Source of the DNA: JBBRHF01 sp038223055
Lineage (GTDB): Bacteria > Actinomycetota > Actinomycetes > JACCUZ01
Length of the DNA stretch: 8,439 nt
Assembly (NCBI GenBank): GCA_038223055.1
Contig: JBBRHF010000183.1
Span: 1-8,439, forward strand
Direction of reading: 5' to 3'
A model generated the notes under the pieces. That model did not search any database and was not told where the DNA came from. It saw nothing but the letters and a program-made list of their open reading frames with translations. Of the stretch, positions 1 through 6,453 are shown piece by piece; the stretch's first letter is position 1, and each line of letters begins with the position of its first letter. The position numbers were made by a program, and so were the translations under genes.

Positions 1-44
1 ATCAAAAAAACTCATAATTAATAGTTATATATGTATATATTCTC

Positions 45-67
45 AATCTTATCATAAAGATAAGATT
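45..67. repeat. AT-rich hairpin, 9-bp stem
   Basis: A perfect inverted repeat: AATCTTATC at 45-53, loop ATAAA, GATAAGATT at 59-67. It could be an intrinsic terminator or a repeat-element arm in the AT-rich source genome. On the plus strand it is followed by A-rich rather than T-rich sequence, so a terminator role would fit the minus strand better only if a gene lay to the right, and none does. Confidence 0.6.
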
Positions 68-77
68 AAATCAAAAA

Positions 78-108
78 TATGGCATCGTTTCATTAAAACA
101 ATGCCATA
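78..108. repeat. AT-rich hairpin with 12 paired bases
   Basis: TATGGCAT at 78-85 pairs with ATGCCATA at 101-108. Inside, after one C/A mismatch (86 and 100), GTTT at 87-90 pairs with AAAC at 96-99, leaving a five-base loop. On the plus strand it is followed by an A/T tract (109-120), so it could act as an intrinsic terminator in a low-GC host. No gene precedes it within the window. Confidence 0.6.
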
Positions 109-139
109 ATAATTTATTTAAGAAACTACATCTCTTTAA

Positions 140-170
140 TACTTTTGGAGCCAAAAGTAAGTAAAACCTT
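140..170. repeat. Palindromic intergenic repeat, copy 1
   Basis: The core at 140-159 is a perfect inverted repeat, TACTTTTGG-AG-CCAAAAGTA, followed by AAGTAAAACCTT-like sequence. A second, nearly identical copy lies at 307-337. I recognise this type as a frequent intergenic element in Bacteroidetes (sphingobacteria and relatives); that attribution is from memory and has not been searched. Confidence 0.75.
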
Positions 171-180
171 ATTTTTTTCT

Positions 181-220
181 GTCACCCTGAGCGGAGTGTA
201 ACGGAGTCGAATGGGTCCCT
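181..220. repeat. CCCTGAG-type intergenic repeat element
   Basis: This short, locally GC-richer island starts with GTCACCCTGAGCGGAGT and contains CGGAGT twice with a period of 10 (192-197 and 202-207), then TCGAATGGGT. It resembles the CCCTGAGCGGAGTCGAA family of dispersed intergenic repeats common in Bacteroidetes and some cyanobacteria. The internal CGGAGT duplication suggests a slightly expanded copy. No coding potential is seen. Confidence 0.6.
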
Positions 221-306
221 TTCGATCAGCACTTAGACTCAGAACTTCCCGAAGCAATTTGTATTTATTTTTCAATTACTACTTTCAAATCATCTTCAGT
301 GTTTCA

Positions 307-337
307 TACTTTTGGAGCCAAAAGTAAACAAAACCTT
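307..337. repeat. Palindromic intergenic repeat, copy 2, at the composition junction
   Basis: The core TACTTTTGG-AG-CCAAAAGTA at 307-326 is identical to that at 140-159, and the flank to 337 differs from copy 1 by only two bases. The repeat match ends exactly where GC-rich sequence starts. Either the repeat marks the edge of the foreign fragment, or an assembly path left the source genome at a repeat end. Confidence 0.75.
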
Positions 338-338
338 T

Positions 339-366
339 GCCTGGAGCACCGATGAGCCTGGAGCAC
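339..366 (+). promoter_or_regulatory. Duplicated ribosome-binding cassette at the sdhC start
   Basis: The 11-mer GCCTGGAGCAC occurs at 339-349 and again at 356-366. Each copy holds a GGAG and is followed almost directly by an in-frame ATG (352 and 367). GGAG at 343-346 is 5 bases before ATG 352, an acceptable spacing; GGAG at 360-363 is only 3 bases before ATG 367. This favours ATG 352 as the start. The promoter is not visible because the native upstream sequence is missing or replaced. Confidence 0.55.
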
Positions 367-1167
367 ATGAAAACGGGGACAGCCGCACCGCGGCGGGCCA
401 AGATCGCCGAACGCACCCTGCGCACCGACCGGTGGTGGCTCGCGCCGCTGGTGAGCGGTTCGTTGCTGGGTGTCTTTCTCGTCTATTCGGGAGTGCGGCT
501 GTTCTGGGACCGGTCCTATTTCGTCGAGGAGTTCCACTACGTCGCGCCGTTCTACTCCCCGTGCGTGTCCAGCAGTTGCACACCGGGCACGTCGCCGCTG
601 GGGACCCCGGTCGGCTCGTTGCCGGCCTGGCTGTCACCCGCGATGATCATCTTGGTGATCCCGGCCGGGTTCCGGGCGACGTGCTACTACTACCGCAAGT
701 CCTACTACCGGGCCTACTGGTTCTCCCCGCCCGCGTGCGCGGTCGCCGAGCCGCACAAGAGCTACTCCGGCGAGACCAAGTTTCCGCTCATCCTCCAGAA
801 CATGCACCGCTGGTTCTTCTACCTCGCGGCGCTGGTCTCGGTGATCCTCACCTACGACGCGTTCGAGGCGTTCCACGGCAAGGACGGCGGTTTCGGGATC
901 GGCCTGGGCACCATCATCCTGTGGATCAACGCTGTGCTGATCTGGGCCTACACGCTGGGTTGCCACTCCTGCCGCAGCATCACCGGCGGGCGGCTCACCC
1001 ACTTCTCCAAGCACCCGCTGCGTTACTGGCTGTGGACCCAGGTGTCCAAGCTCAACGCGCGCCACGGCACCTACGCGTTCGTCTCGATGTACTCCATCAT
1101 GATCGCCGACGCCTACGTCTGGCTGGTCGCGAGCGGCACGCTCACCGACCTGCGCCTGTTCAACTGA
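352..1167 (+). CDS. sdhC: Succinate dehydrogenase membrane anchor subunit, Sdh1 type
   Basis: Membrane anchor of an actinobacterial Sdh1-type complex, passing electrons from the iron-sulfur subunit to menaquinone. The 271-residue product matches the usual ~270 residues of this family and has about five hydrophobic segments (near 32-50, 94-110, 151-168, 184-203 and 240-260). Notable residues are Cys71 and Cys76 (CVSSSC), Cys111 and Cys129 flanking a Tyr-rich stretch, His152, and the GCHSCR motif with Cys204, His205 and Cys207. Mycobacterial Sdh1 has been reported to hold a membrane-embedded Rieske-type iron-sulfur cluster in this subunit; these Cys/His residues are candidate ligands, which I infer without an alignment. 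Start ATG 352 was chosen for its GGAG at 343-346. TTG 337 is in frame but spans the composition junction, so the native N-terminus could differ. It is followed by sdhA after 70 bases. Confidence 0.9.
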   Translation: MSLEHMKTGTAAPRRAKIAERTLRTDRWWLAPLVSGSLLGVFLVYSGVRLFWDRSYFVEEFHYVAPFYSPCVSSSCTPGTSPLGTPVGSLPAWLSPAMIILVIPAGFRATCYYYRKSYYRAYWFSPPACAVAEPHKSYSGETKFPLILQNMHRWFFYLAALVSVILTYDAFEAFHGKDGGFGIGLGTIILWINAVLIWAYTLGCHSCRSITGGRLTHFSKHPLRYWLWTQVSKLNARHGTYAFVSMYSIMIADAYVWLVASGTLTDLRLFN

Positions 1168-1237
1168 CCCGCCCGCATGCCCAGCAGAGCGAGCCTCCGC
1201 AGCACCGCTGCTCGACGAAACCGAGGATGACCCCCCG

Positions 1238-3157
1238 ATGACCAACCCGCCGACGGACACCGTGCGCCACCGTTTCGACGTCGTCGTGATCGGTGCCGGT
1301 GGCGCCGGGTTACGCGCCGCCATCGAGGCCCGGCTCCAGGGCAAGCGCACCGCCATCGTGTGCAAGTCGCTGTTCGGAAAGGCCCACACGGTCATGGCCG
1401 AGGGCGGTGCGGCAGCGGCCATGGGCAACGTCAACAGCAAGGACAGCTGGCAGGTCCACTTCTGCGACACCATGCGCGGCGGCAAGTTCCTCAACCACTG
1501 GCGGATGGCCGAACTGCACGCCAAAGAGGCCCCCGACCGGGTCTGGGAGCTCGAGACCTACGGCGCGCTGTTCGACCGCACCCCGGACGGGCGGATCTCT
1601 CAGCGCAACTTCGGCGGCCACGAATACCCCCGTCTCGCCCACGTCGGTGACCGCACCGGCCTGGAGATGATCCGCGCCCTGCAGCAGAAGATCGTGTCGC
1701 TGCAGCAGGAGGACCTGCGCGAGCACGGCAGCCTCGACGCCATGATCGAGGTCTTCGCCGAGTGCACCGTCACGGCCCTGCTCAAGGACGACAGCGACGG
1801 CGAGCATGGGCGCATCTCGGGCGCGGTCGGCTACCTGCGCGACAACGGCAGATTCGTTGTGTTCGAGGCGCCTGCCGTCATCTTGGCGACAGGCGGCATC
1901 GGCAAGTCATTCAAGGTCACCTCCAACTCGTGGGAATACACCGGCGACGGCCACGCCCTGGCAATGAAGGCGGGGGCGACGCTGCTGAACATGGAGTTCG
2001 TGCAGTTCCACCCGACCGGCATGGTCTGGCCGCTGAGCGTCAAGGGCCTGCTGGTCACCGAGTCGGTGCGCGGTGACGGCGGGGTGCTGAAGAACTCCGA
2101 GGGCAAGCGGTTCATGTTCGACTACGTCCCCGCGGTCTTCCGCAAGCAGTATGCCGAGACCGAGGAGGAAGGCGACGCCTGGTACGACGACCAGGCCAAC
2201 CACCGCCGACCGCCCGAGCTGTTGCCCCGCGACGAGGTGGCCCGCGCCATCAACTCCGAGGTCAAGGCCGGCCGCGGGTCACCCGCGGGCGGGGTCTATC
2301 TGGACATCGCCTCCCGGCTCCCTGCGGATACGATCCGCAAGAAGCTTCCCTCGATGTACCACCAGTTCAAGGAGCTTGCCGACGTCGACATCACCGTGAC
2401 GGCGATGGAGGTCGGCCCGACCTGCCACTACGTCATGGGCGGCATCGAGGTCGAACCAGACACCGGCGCCGCCGTCGTACCCGGCCTCTTCGCGGCCGGC
2501 GAGTGCTCCGGCGGCATGCACGGGTCCAACCGGCTGGGCGGCAACTCGCTCTCGGACCTGCTGGTCTTCGGCCGTCGCGCCGGCGCCGGGGCCAGCGACT
2601 ACGTCGACGGCCTCGGCTCGGCCCGCCCCGCGCTCACCGACGCCGACGTCGAGCAGGCGCAGCGCGCCGCCCTTGCCCCGTTCGACGGCGACGGCGGGGA
2701 GAACCCCTACACGATCCACGCCGAGCTGCAGCAGACGATGAACGACCTGGTCGGCATCATCCGCAAGCGCGAGGAGATGGAGCAGGCCCTGGCCCGGCTC
2801 GAGGAGCTCAAGGCCCGGGCCAGGCGGATCAGCGTCGCCGGCAACCGGGTCTTCAACCCCGGCTGGCACCTCGCCATCGACCTGTCCAACATGCTCATCG
2901 TGTCCGAGTGCATCGCCCGCTCGGCCCTGATCCGCGAGGAGTCCAGGGGCGGCCACACCCGCGAGGACTTCCCCACCATGAGCGCGGACTGGCGGCTGAT
3001 CAACCTGATCTGCCGGCCCGAGGGCGAGGGTGTCGCGGTGGAGCAGAAACCGTTGCCGATCATGCCGCCCGAGCTGCTCTCGCTGTTCGGTCGCGACGAG
3101 CTGAACAAGTACATGACCGATGCCGAGCTGACCACCCTCCCGGAGGAGAAGGCCTGA
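1238..3157 (+). CDS. sdhA: Succinate dehydrogenase flavoprotein subunit
   Basis: Catalytic subunit oxidising succinate to fumarate with covalently bound FAD, on the cytoplasmic face of the membrane. The 639-residue product has the usual length. The dinucleotide-binding motif GAGGAG is at 19-24; His50 in KAHTVMAEGG corresponds to the histidine that binds FAD covalently. Substrate-site signatures follow: FVQFHPTG (His258), SVRGDGG (Arg278), CHYVMGG (His397) and NRLGGNSL (Arg432). The C-terminal helical domain runs from about 465 to 600. All expected active-site residues are present, so it should be active. ATG 1238 begins a few residues before the FAD fold and has GAGG at 1223-1226, a rather long 11-base spacing. 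The stop overlaps the sdhB start by one base, implying translational coupling. Confidence 0.97.
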   Translation: MTNPPTDTVRHRFDVVVIGAGGAGLRAAIEARLQGKRTAIVCKSLFGKAHTVMAEGGAAAAMGNVNSKDSWQVHFCDTMRGGKFLNHWRMAELHAKEAPDRVWELETYGALFDRTPDGRISQRNFGGHEYPRLAHVGDRTGLEMIRALQQKIVSLQQEDLREHGSLDAMIEVFAECTVTALLKDDSDGEHGRISGAVGYLRDNGRFVVFEAPAVILATGGIGKSFKVTSNSWEYTGDGHALAMKAGATLLNMEFVQFHPTGMVWPLSVKGLLVTESVRGDGGVLKNSEGKRFMFDYVPAVFRKQYAETEEEGDAWYDDQANHRRPPELLPRDEVARAINSEVKAGRGSPAGGVYLDIASRLPADTIRKKLPSMYHQFKELADVDITVTAMEVGPTCHYVMGGIEVEPDTGAAVVPGLFAAGECSGGMHGSNRLGGNSLSDLLVFGRRAGAGASDYVDGLGSARPALTDADVEQAQRAALAPFDGDGGENPYTIHAELQQTMNDLVGIIRKREEMEQALARLEELKARARRISVAGNRVFNPGWHLAIDLSNMLIVSECIARSALIREESRGGHTREDFPTMSADWRLINLICRPEGEGVAVEQKPLPIMPPELLSLFGRDELNKYMTDAELTTLPEEKA

Positions 3158-4488
3158 TGGGCTACGACGCGCACTTCCAGGTCTGGCGCGGCGACGACGC
3201 CGGCGGCGGTCTCGAGGACTTCACCGTCGAGGTCAACGAGGGCGAGGTGATCCTCGACATCATCCACCGGCTGGCGGCCACCCAGGTGCCCGACCTGGCC
3301 GTGCGCTGGAACTGCAAGGCCGGCAAGTGCGGCTCGTGCAGCGCCGAGGTCAACGGCCGGCCGCGGCTGATGTGCATGACCCGGATGAGCACGTTCGAGG
3401 AGTCCGAGGTCATCTCGGTGACCCCGCTGCGGGCGTTCCCGGTCATCAAGGACCTGGTCACCGACGTCTCCTACAACTACGCCAAGGCCCGGGAGGTCCC
3501 GGCGTTCGCGCCCCCGGACGTCCCCCTCGGCTCCTACCGCATGCAGCAGATGGACGTCGAGCGCAGCCAGGAGTTCCGTAAGTGCATCGAGTGCTTCCTG
3601 TGCCAGGACACCTGCCATGTCATCCGAGACCACGAGGAGAACAAGGAGTCCTTCGCCGGGCCACGGTTCTTCATCCGGCTGGCCGAGCTCGACATGCATC
3701 CGCTAGACACCCTCGACCGCAAGCGCGAGGCCCAGGAGACCCACGGTCTGGGCCAGTGCAACATCACCAAGTGCTGCACCGAGGTCTGCCCCGAGCACAT
3801 CCACATCACCGACAACGCGATCATCCCGATGAAGGAGCGCGTCGTCGACACGATGTACGACCCGCTGATGTGGCTGGGCAACAAGATCGGCCGGCGCCCC
3901 GGGTCCGGCTCGGCCCGGTCACCGAAGTCATCGGGCTCCAAGGAGGGCCACTCTAGTCCGGCCTCCGCAGAGGCCGACGCCCGCGCACAGCTTCGGTCCC
4001 GGCCAACCGACCGGGCCGCTCTGACCGCACTGCACGAGGCCCTGGCGAGCCAGGGCCGCTTTGCCGAGGCGGCCGACGTGAGCCGGTCGCGGGTGGACCA
4101 CTCCCGCCGGCCTGGGACCGGGCGCCTCGACGCACTCGAGGCCCACGCCTGGTTGCTGCTGTGCGCCGTCGAGTCGGGGCAGCTGCCGCTCGCGCGCGTC
4201 GACGCCGAGATCAGCGCCTCGCTGCAGGAGGGTCAGCGTCTCGCCAGCACCGGAACGATCCTGGCCGGCGACCACGCGCTGCACCACCTGGTCCGCAACC
4301 GCCACGCCGACGCCGTCGAGGCGGCCCGCGGTGCCATCAAGTGGGACCGCGACCGGTTCACCCGGGCCGACGACCTGCTGACCCTCGCCGAGGGCCTGAA
4401 CGGTCTGAGTGAGCATGGCGAGTCGGCCGACGCGCTGGCCGAGTCCCGGTCACTGTGGCCCGAGAATCCGCGCTTGGCCGCTGGATGA
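3157..4488 (+). CDS. sdhB: Succinate dehydrogenase iron-sulfur subunit fused to a C-terminal TPR-like domain
   Basis: Residues 1-248 form a complete SdhB that carries electrons from FAD to the membrane anchor. The [2Fe-2S] ligands are Cys53, 58, 61 and 73; the 4Fe and 3Fe clusters use Cys143, 146, 149, 153, 201, 207 and 211 with canonical spacing. Normal Sdh1 SdhB ends near residue 248 (GNKIGRR here), but this frame continues to 443. Residues 249-275 are a Ser/Gly/Lys-rich linker. Residues ~285-440 look like four helix-turn-helix units, the last (AEGLNGLSEHGESADAL then WPENP) being clearly TPR-like. Third positions stay GC-rich throughout and there is no ATG in the extension, so it appears translated as one protein. 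GGAGGAG at 3142-3148 serves the ATG, which overlaps the sdhA stop. The SdhB part is certain; the role of the extension is unknown, perhaps recruiting a partner to the complex. Confidence 0.93.
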   Translation: MGYDAHFQVWRGDDAGGGLEDFTVEVNEGEVILDIIHRLAATQVPDLAVRWNCKAGKCGSCSAEVNGRPRLMCMTRMSTFEESEVISVTPLRAFPVIKDLVTDVSYNYAKAREVPAFAPPDVPLGSYRMQQMDVERSQEFRKCIECFLCQDTCHVIRDHEENKESFAGPRFFIRLAELDMHPLDTLDRKREAQETHGLGQCNITKCCTEVCPEHIHITDNAIIPMKERVVDTMYDPLMWLGNKIGRRPGSGSARSPKSSGSKEGHSSPASAEADARAQLRSRPTDRAALTALHEALASQGRFAEAADVSRSRVDHSRRPGTGRLDALEAHAWLLLCAVESGQLPLARVDAEISASLQEGQRLASTGTILAGDHALHHLVRNRHADAVEAARGAIKWDRDRFTRADDLLTLAEGLNGLSEHGESADALAESRSLWPENPRLAAG

Positions 4489-4500
4489 CTGGTGCGCCTC

Positions 4501-4519
4501 CACGGGAGTGACTCCCGTG
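4501..4519 (+). terminator. Hairpin, probable terminator of the sdh operon
   Basis: Perfect 8-bp stem CACGGGAG / CTCCCGTG with a TGA loop, 12 bases after the sdhB stop. No U-tract follows, which is common for actinobacterial terminators. Its place directly behind the last gene of a long operon supports the call. Confidence 0.65.
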
Positions 4520-4854
4520 CACCGCTCGGTATGAGGAGCCCGATGGCCGAGATGGCCGGGGAGGCGTGAGTGGCTGGGCGTCCGCCGTGGGCAGAGCGCC
4601 GCACATCGGCCAACAGCGAGGTGGTGCGTCGATCGCGAAGGCTCTGGGATCGTCACCGACCGAGGCGAAAAGCACCCGACACAGGTGTCGACACCCCGTG
4701 AGGCGCGCCTTGACCTTGGTACGTACGTGGGCGAATCTCATCTGTCGGACACATTTTCGCTGACCATGTGGGCGGCACGTGGGCGGCGTCGGGGCGGCAG
4801 CCAAACACCACAGGCGTGAGGGGGGTCGCGGCCGATTCACTGGTTTCCTGCTGC
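4520..4854. other. Convergent intergenic region without a convincing gene
   Basis: This lies between the end of the sdh operon (plus strand) and the end of the Nudix gene (minus strand). A 65-codon frame from GTG 4566 lacks the G/C third-position bias of the neighbours and resembles nothing I know, so I do not call it. The region holds palindromes at 4677-4695 and 4720-4727, and GTGGGCGGC twice with a period of 11 (4768-4776, 4779-4787). I see no tRNA or other RNA gene. Confidence 0.6.
4677..4695. repeat. Two overlapping palindromes between convergent genes
   Basis: CGACAC-AG-GTGTCG (4677-4690) overlaps the perfect 12-base palindrome GGTGTCGACACC (4684-4695). The two structures are mutually exclusive when folded. 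They could form part of a terminator for the Nudix transcript arriving from the right or a protein-binding site; there is no T-tract. Confidence 0.45.
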
Positions 4855-5265
4855 CTAGCCGGGGTCGGCGTCGCGACGAGCGAACACGAGCGTTCGCAGG
4901 GCGTCGACCACCGGCAGATCCGCGCGGAGCCACGCCACGTCGTTCCACTCGGCGGGAGCCAGCCAGCGCAGCTCAGAGTGGTCCTCGAGCGGCGCAGGCA
5001 CCCCGTCCACGACCTCGGCCGTCCACACCCGCAGCGCGGCGCCGGGCGGCATCGGCCAGTCGGCTCCGACTCGCTCGCCGAGGCGCACGAGGACGCCGAG
5101 CTCCTCCTGACACTCGCGCACGAGTGCGCTTTCGTCGGTCTCCCCCGCCTCGACCTTGCCCCCCGGCAGCTCCCAGCCACCGGCCAGGTGCGCCGGTTCG
5201 CTGCGCCGCGCGGCGAGCAGGCGATCGCCGTCGAGGATCGCCGCACCCACCACGATGACCGTCAC
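4855..5265 (-). CDS. Nudix hydrolase, MutT-like
   Basis: Predicted metal-dependent hydrolase of nucleoside diphosphate-linked compounds, cytosolic. The Nudix box is complete at residues 36-58: G36-x5-E42-x7-R50-E51-C52-Q-E54-E55-L-G57-V58, with Cys in place of the usual aliphatic residue at position 52. The flanking GGWELPGGKVEAGE and short overall length (136 residues) resemble MutT-type 8-oxo-dGTP or (d)NTP pyrophosphohydrolases, but substrate cannot be read from sequence. GTG 5265 was chosen because MTVIVVGAAIL is a typical MutT beginning. A longer frame from 5373 would run back through the end of the kinase gene. The ribosome-binding site is weak. It lies 50 bases after the kinase stop on the same strand, so co-transcription is likely. 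Confidence 0.88.
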   Translation of the reverse strand: MTVIVVGAAILDGDRLLAARRSEPAHLAGGWELPGGKVEAGETDESALVRECQEELGVLVRLGERVGADWPMPPGAALRVWTAEVVDGVPAPLEDHSELRWLAPAEWNDVAWLRADLPVVDALRTLVFARRDADPG

Positions 5266-5315
5266 GGGCGACCACTCTGACAGATGCCGAGGCCGGCTGC
5301 CCGCGGAAACTCCCG

Positions 5316-6365
5316 CTAGCGCTGGACCCGCTCGCGGCGGCGGTTGATGCCGAGCTCGCGGCGGGCCTTCCATCGGGCCAGCCGGGCCTGGCGCCGCTCG
5401 CGTGCCGACTCGAGCAGCCCTTGCCTGGCCAGGTCTGCGGCGCCGATGAAGCCGGCCTCGTTGCCGAGCTGGGCGGCGACGATCCGCGCTTCCGGGCGGT
5501 AGCCGCGGCCGGTGAGATTGCGGTGGAACGCCTCGCGGGTCGGCCCCAGCAGCAGCTCGCCTGCCTCGGAGACGCCCCCGCCGATGACGAACAGCCGCGG
5601 GTCGAAGGACGCCGCCAAACCCGCGAGGCCCACGCCGAGCCAGTGACCGACATCCTCGAAGAGCTCGATCGCGCAGCGATCGCCCTCCTTGGCTGCCAGG
5701 GTGATGACCGGCCCGGTGATCGCCGAGACGACGCCGTCGACCCGTCCCAACAGGCCCTGAGCGACCGGCGAGTTGGCCGACGCCAGCTCGCGGGCCTCAC
5801 GCACCAGAGCGTTTCCGCTGGCGTACTGCTCCCAACAGCCGCGGTTGCCGCACTCGCACCGGTGACCGCCCGGGACGACCGCGACGTGGCCGAACTCGCC
5901 GGCGACGCCGTGCCCGCCCCGCCAGAGCGCTCCGTCGACGACCAGGGCGCCGCCGATGCCGGTGCCGAGGTTGACGCAGGCGAGGTAGGGCTCGCCCTTG
6001 GCGGCCCCGAACCGCGATTCGGCCCAGGCAGCGGCGTTGGCGTCGTTCTCGACGACCACGGGCACGCCCACCCGGCCTTCGACGGCGTCCCGCAACGGTT
6101 CGTTGCGCCACGCCAGATGAGGGGAGAACAGCACGATCGAGCGGGTCGCATCGATGAAACCTGCCGCGCCGATCCCAACCCCGGCGACGTCGTGCCGCTC
6201 CGCCAGGGCTGAAACCACTTCCACGATGGTGTCCTCGGTGGCCGCCGGACTGTTGCCCGGCGTCGGGCGGCGCATCTGCTCGAGCACGTGTCCGTGGCGG
6301 TCCACCGCGCCCGCCGCGACCTTCGTGCCGCCGATGTCGATGCCCACCGTCACGCCATGGAGCAC
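5316..6365 (-). CDS. glk: ROK-family glucokinase with arginine-rich C-terminal tail
   Basis: Predicted cytosolic glucokinase forming glucose 6-phosphate, of the ROK family used by actinobacteria. Visible motifs are the phosphate-binding DIGGTK (10-15), ENDAN with catalytic Asp108, LGTGIGG (133-139), GEFGH (156-160) with sugar-binding Glu157 and zinc-ligand His160, and the ROK zinc motif CECGNRGCWE (Cys170, 172, 177). GGG at 262-264 lies in the second nucleotide-binding half. The product is 349 residues; family members usually have about 310-320. The excess is a tail from ~320 with 12 Arg and one Lys in the last 29 residues. The GTG start at 6365 has a strong GAGGAGAAGG at 6373-6382; GTG 6353 is an alternative. 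Glucose specificity and ATP rather than polyphosphate as donor are family-based inferences. Confidence 0.9.
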   Translation of the reverse strand: MLHGVTVGIDIGGTKVAAGAVDRHGHVLEQMRRPTPGNSPAATEDTIVEVVSALAERHDVAGVGIGAAGFIDATRSIVLFSPHLAWRNEPLRDAVEGRVGVPVVVENDANAAAWAESRFGAAKGEPYLACVNLGTGIGGALVVDGALWRGGHGVAGEFGHVAVVPGGHRCECGNRGCWEQYASGNALVREARELASANSPVAQGLLGRVDGVVSAITGPVITLAAKEGDRCAIELFEDVGHWLGVGLAGLAASFDPRLFVIGGGVSEAGELLLGPTREAFHRNLTGRGYRPEARIVAAQLGNEAGFIGAADLARQGLLESARERRQARLARWKARRELGINRRRERVQR

Positions 6366-6406
6366 GGGCTCGCCTTCTCCTCGGGGCTGCGATCGATCGT
6401 CGTGGC

Positions 6407-6432
6407 CGCCCGGCGCCCCGCCAGGCCGGGCG
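6407..6432 (-). terminator. GC-rich hairpin between the ANTAR gene and the glucokinase
   Basis: On the plus strand, CGCCCGGC (6407-6414) pairs perfectly with GCCGGGCG (6425-6432), 8 bp around a 10-base loop. It begins 21 bases past the stop of the ANTAR gene in the direction of transcription and ends before the kinase ribosome-binding site. It may terminate or attenuate transcription between the two genes. There is no U-tract. Confidence 0.5.
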
Positions 6433-6453
6433 CACCGCCGCGCACGGCCCGCT

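Larger units (their letters stand above)
1..337. other. AT-rich non-coding segment of apparently foreign composition
   Basis: This stretch is strongly AT-rich while everything after it is strongly GC-rich, and the change occurs within a few bases near 337. No open reading frame of gene-like character is visible on either strand. It consists of hairpins and short repeats (annotated separately) separated by A/T runs. The repeat types are ones I associate with intergenic DNA of Bacteroidetes, not of Actinobacteria. The simplest reading is a fragment of another genome joined to the actinobacterial sequence by assembly or scaffolding; a genuine insertion cannot be excluded from the sequence alone. 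Confidence 0.8.

Noticed and set aside
337..351. TTG 337 as the sdhC start
   Set aside because: It spans the composition junction and lacks a ribosome-binding site; ATG 352 has GGAG at proper spacing.
4501..4530. tRNA or small RNA after the sdh operon
   Set aside because: Only a single 8-bp hairpin is present; no cloverleaf arms or conserved tRNA bases can be placed.
4566..4763. 65-codon frame after the sdh operon, preceded by GGGGAGG
   Set aside because: The purine-rich sequence is only one base from the GTG, third positions lack the GC bias of real genes here, and the product resembles nothing known.
4768..5280. Long plus-strand frame opposite the Nudix gene
   Set aside because: It is the complement of a clear Nudix coding sequence; its product is low-complexity and Arg/Pro/Gly-rich.
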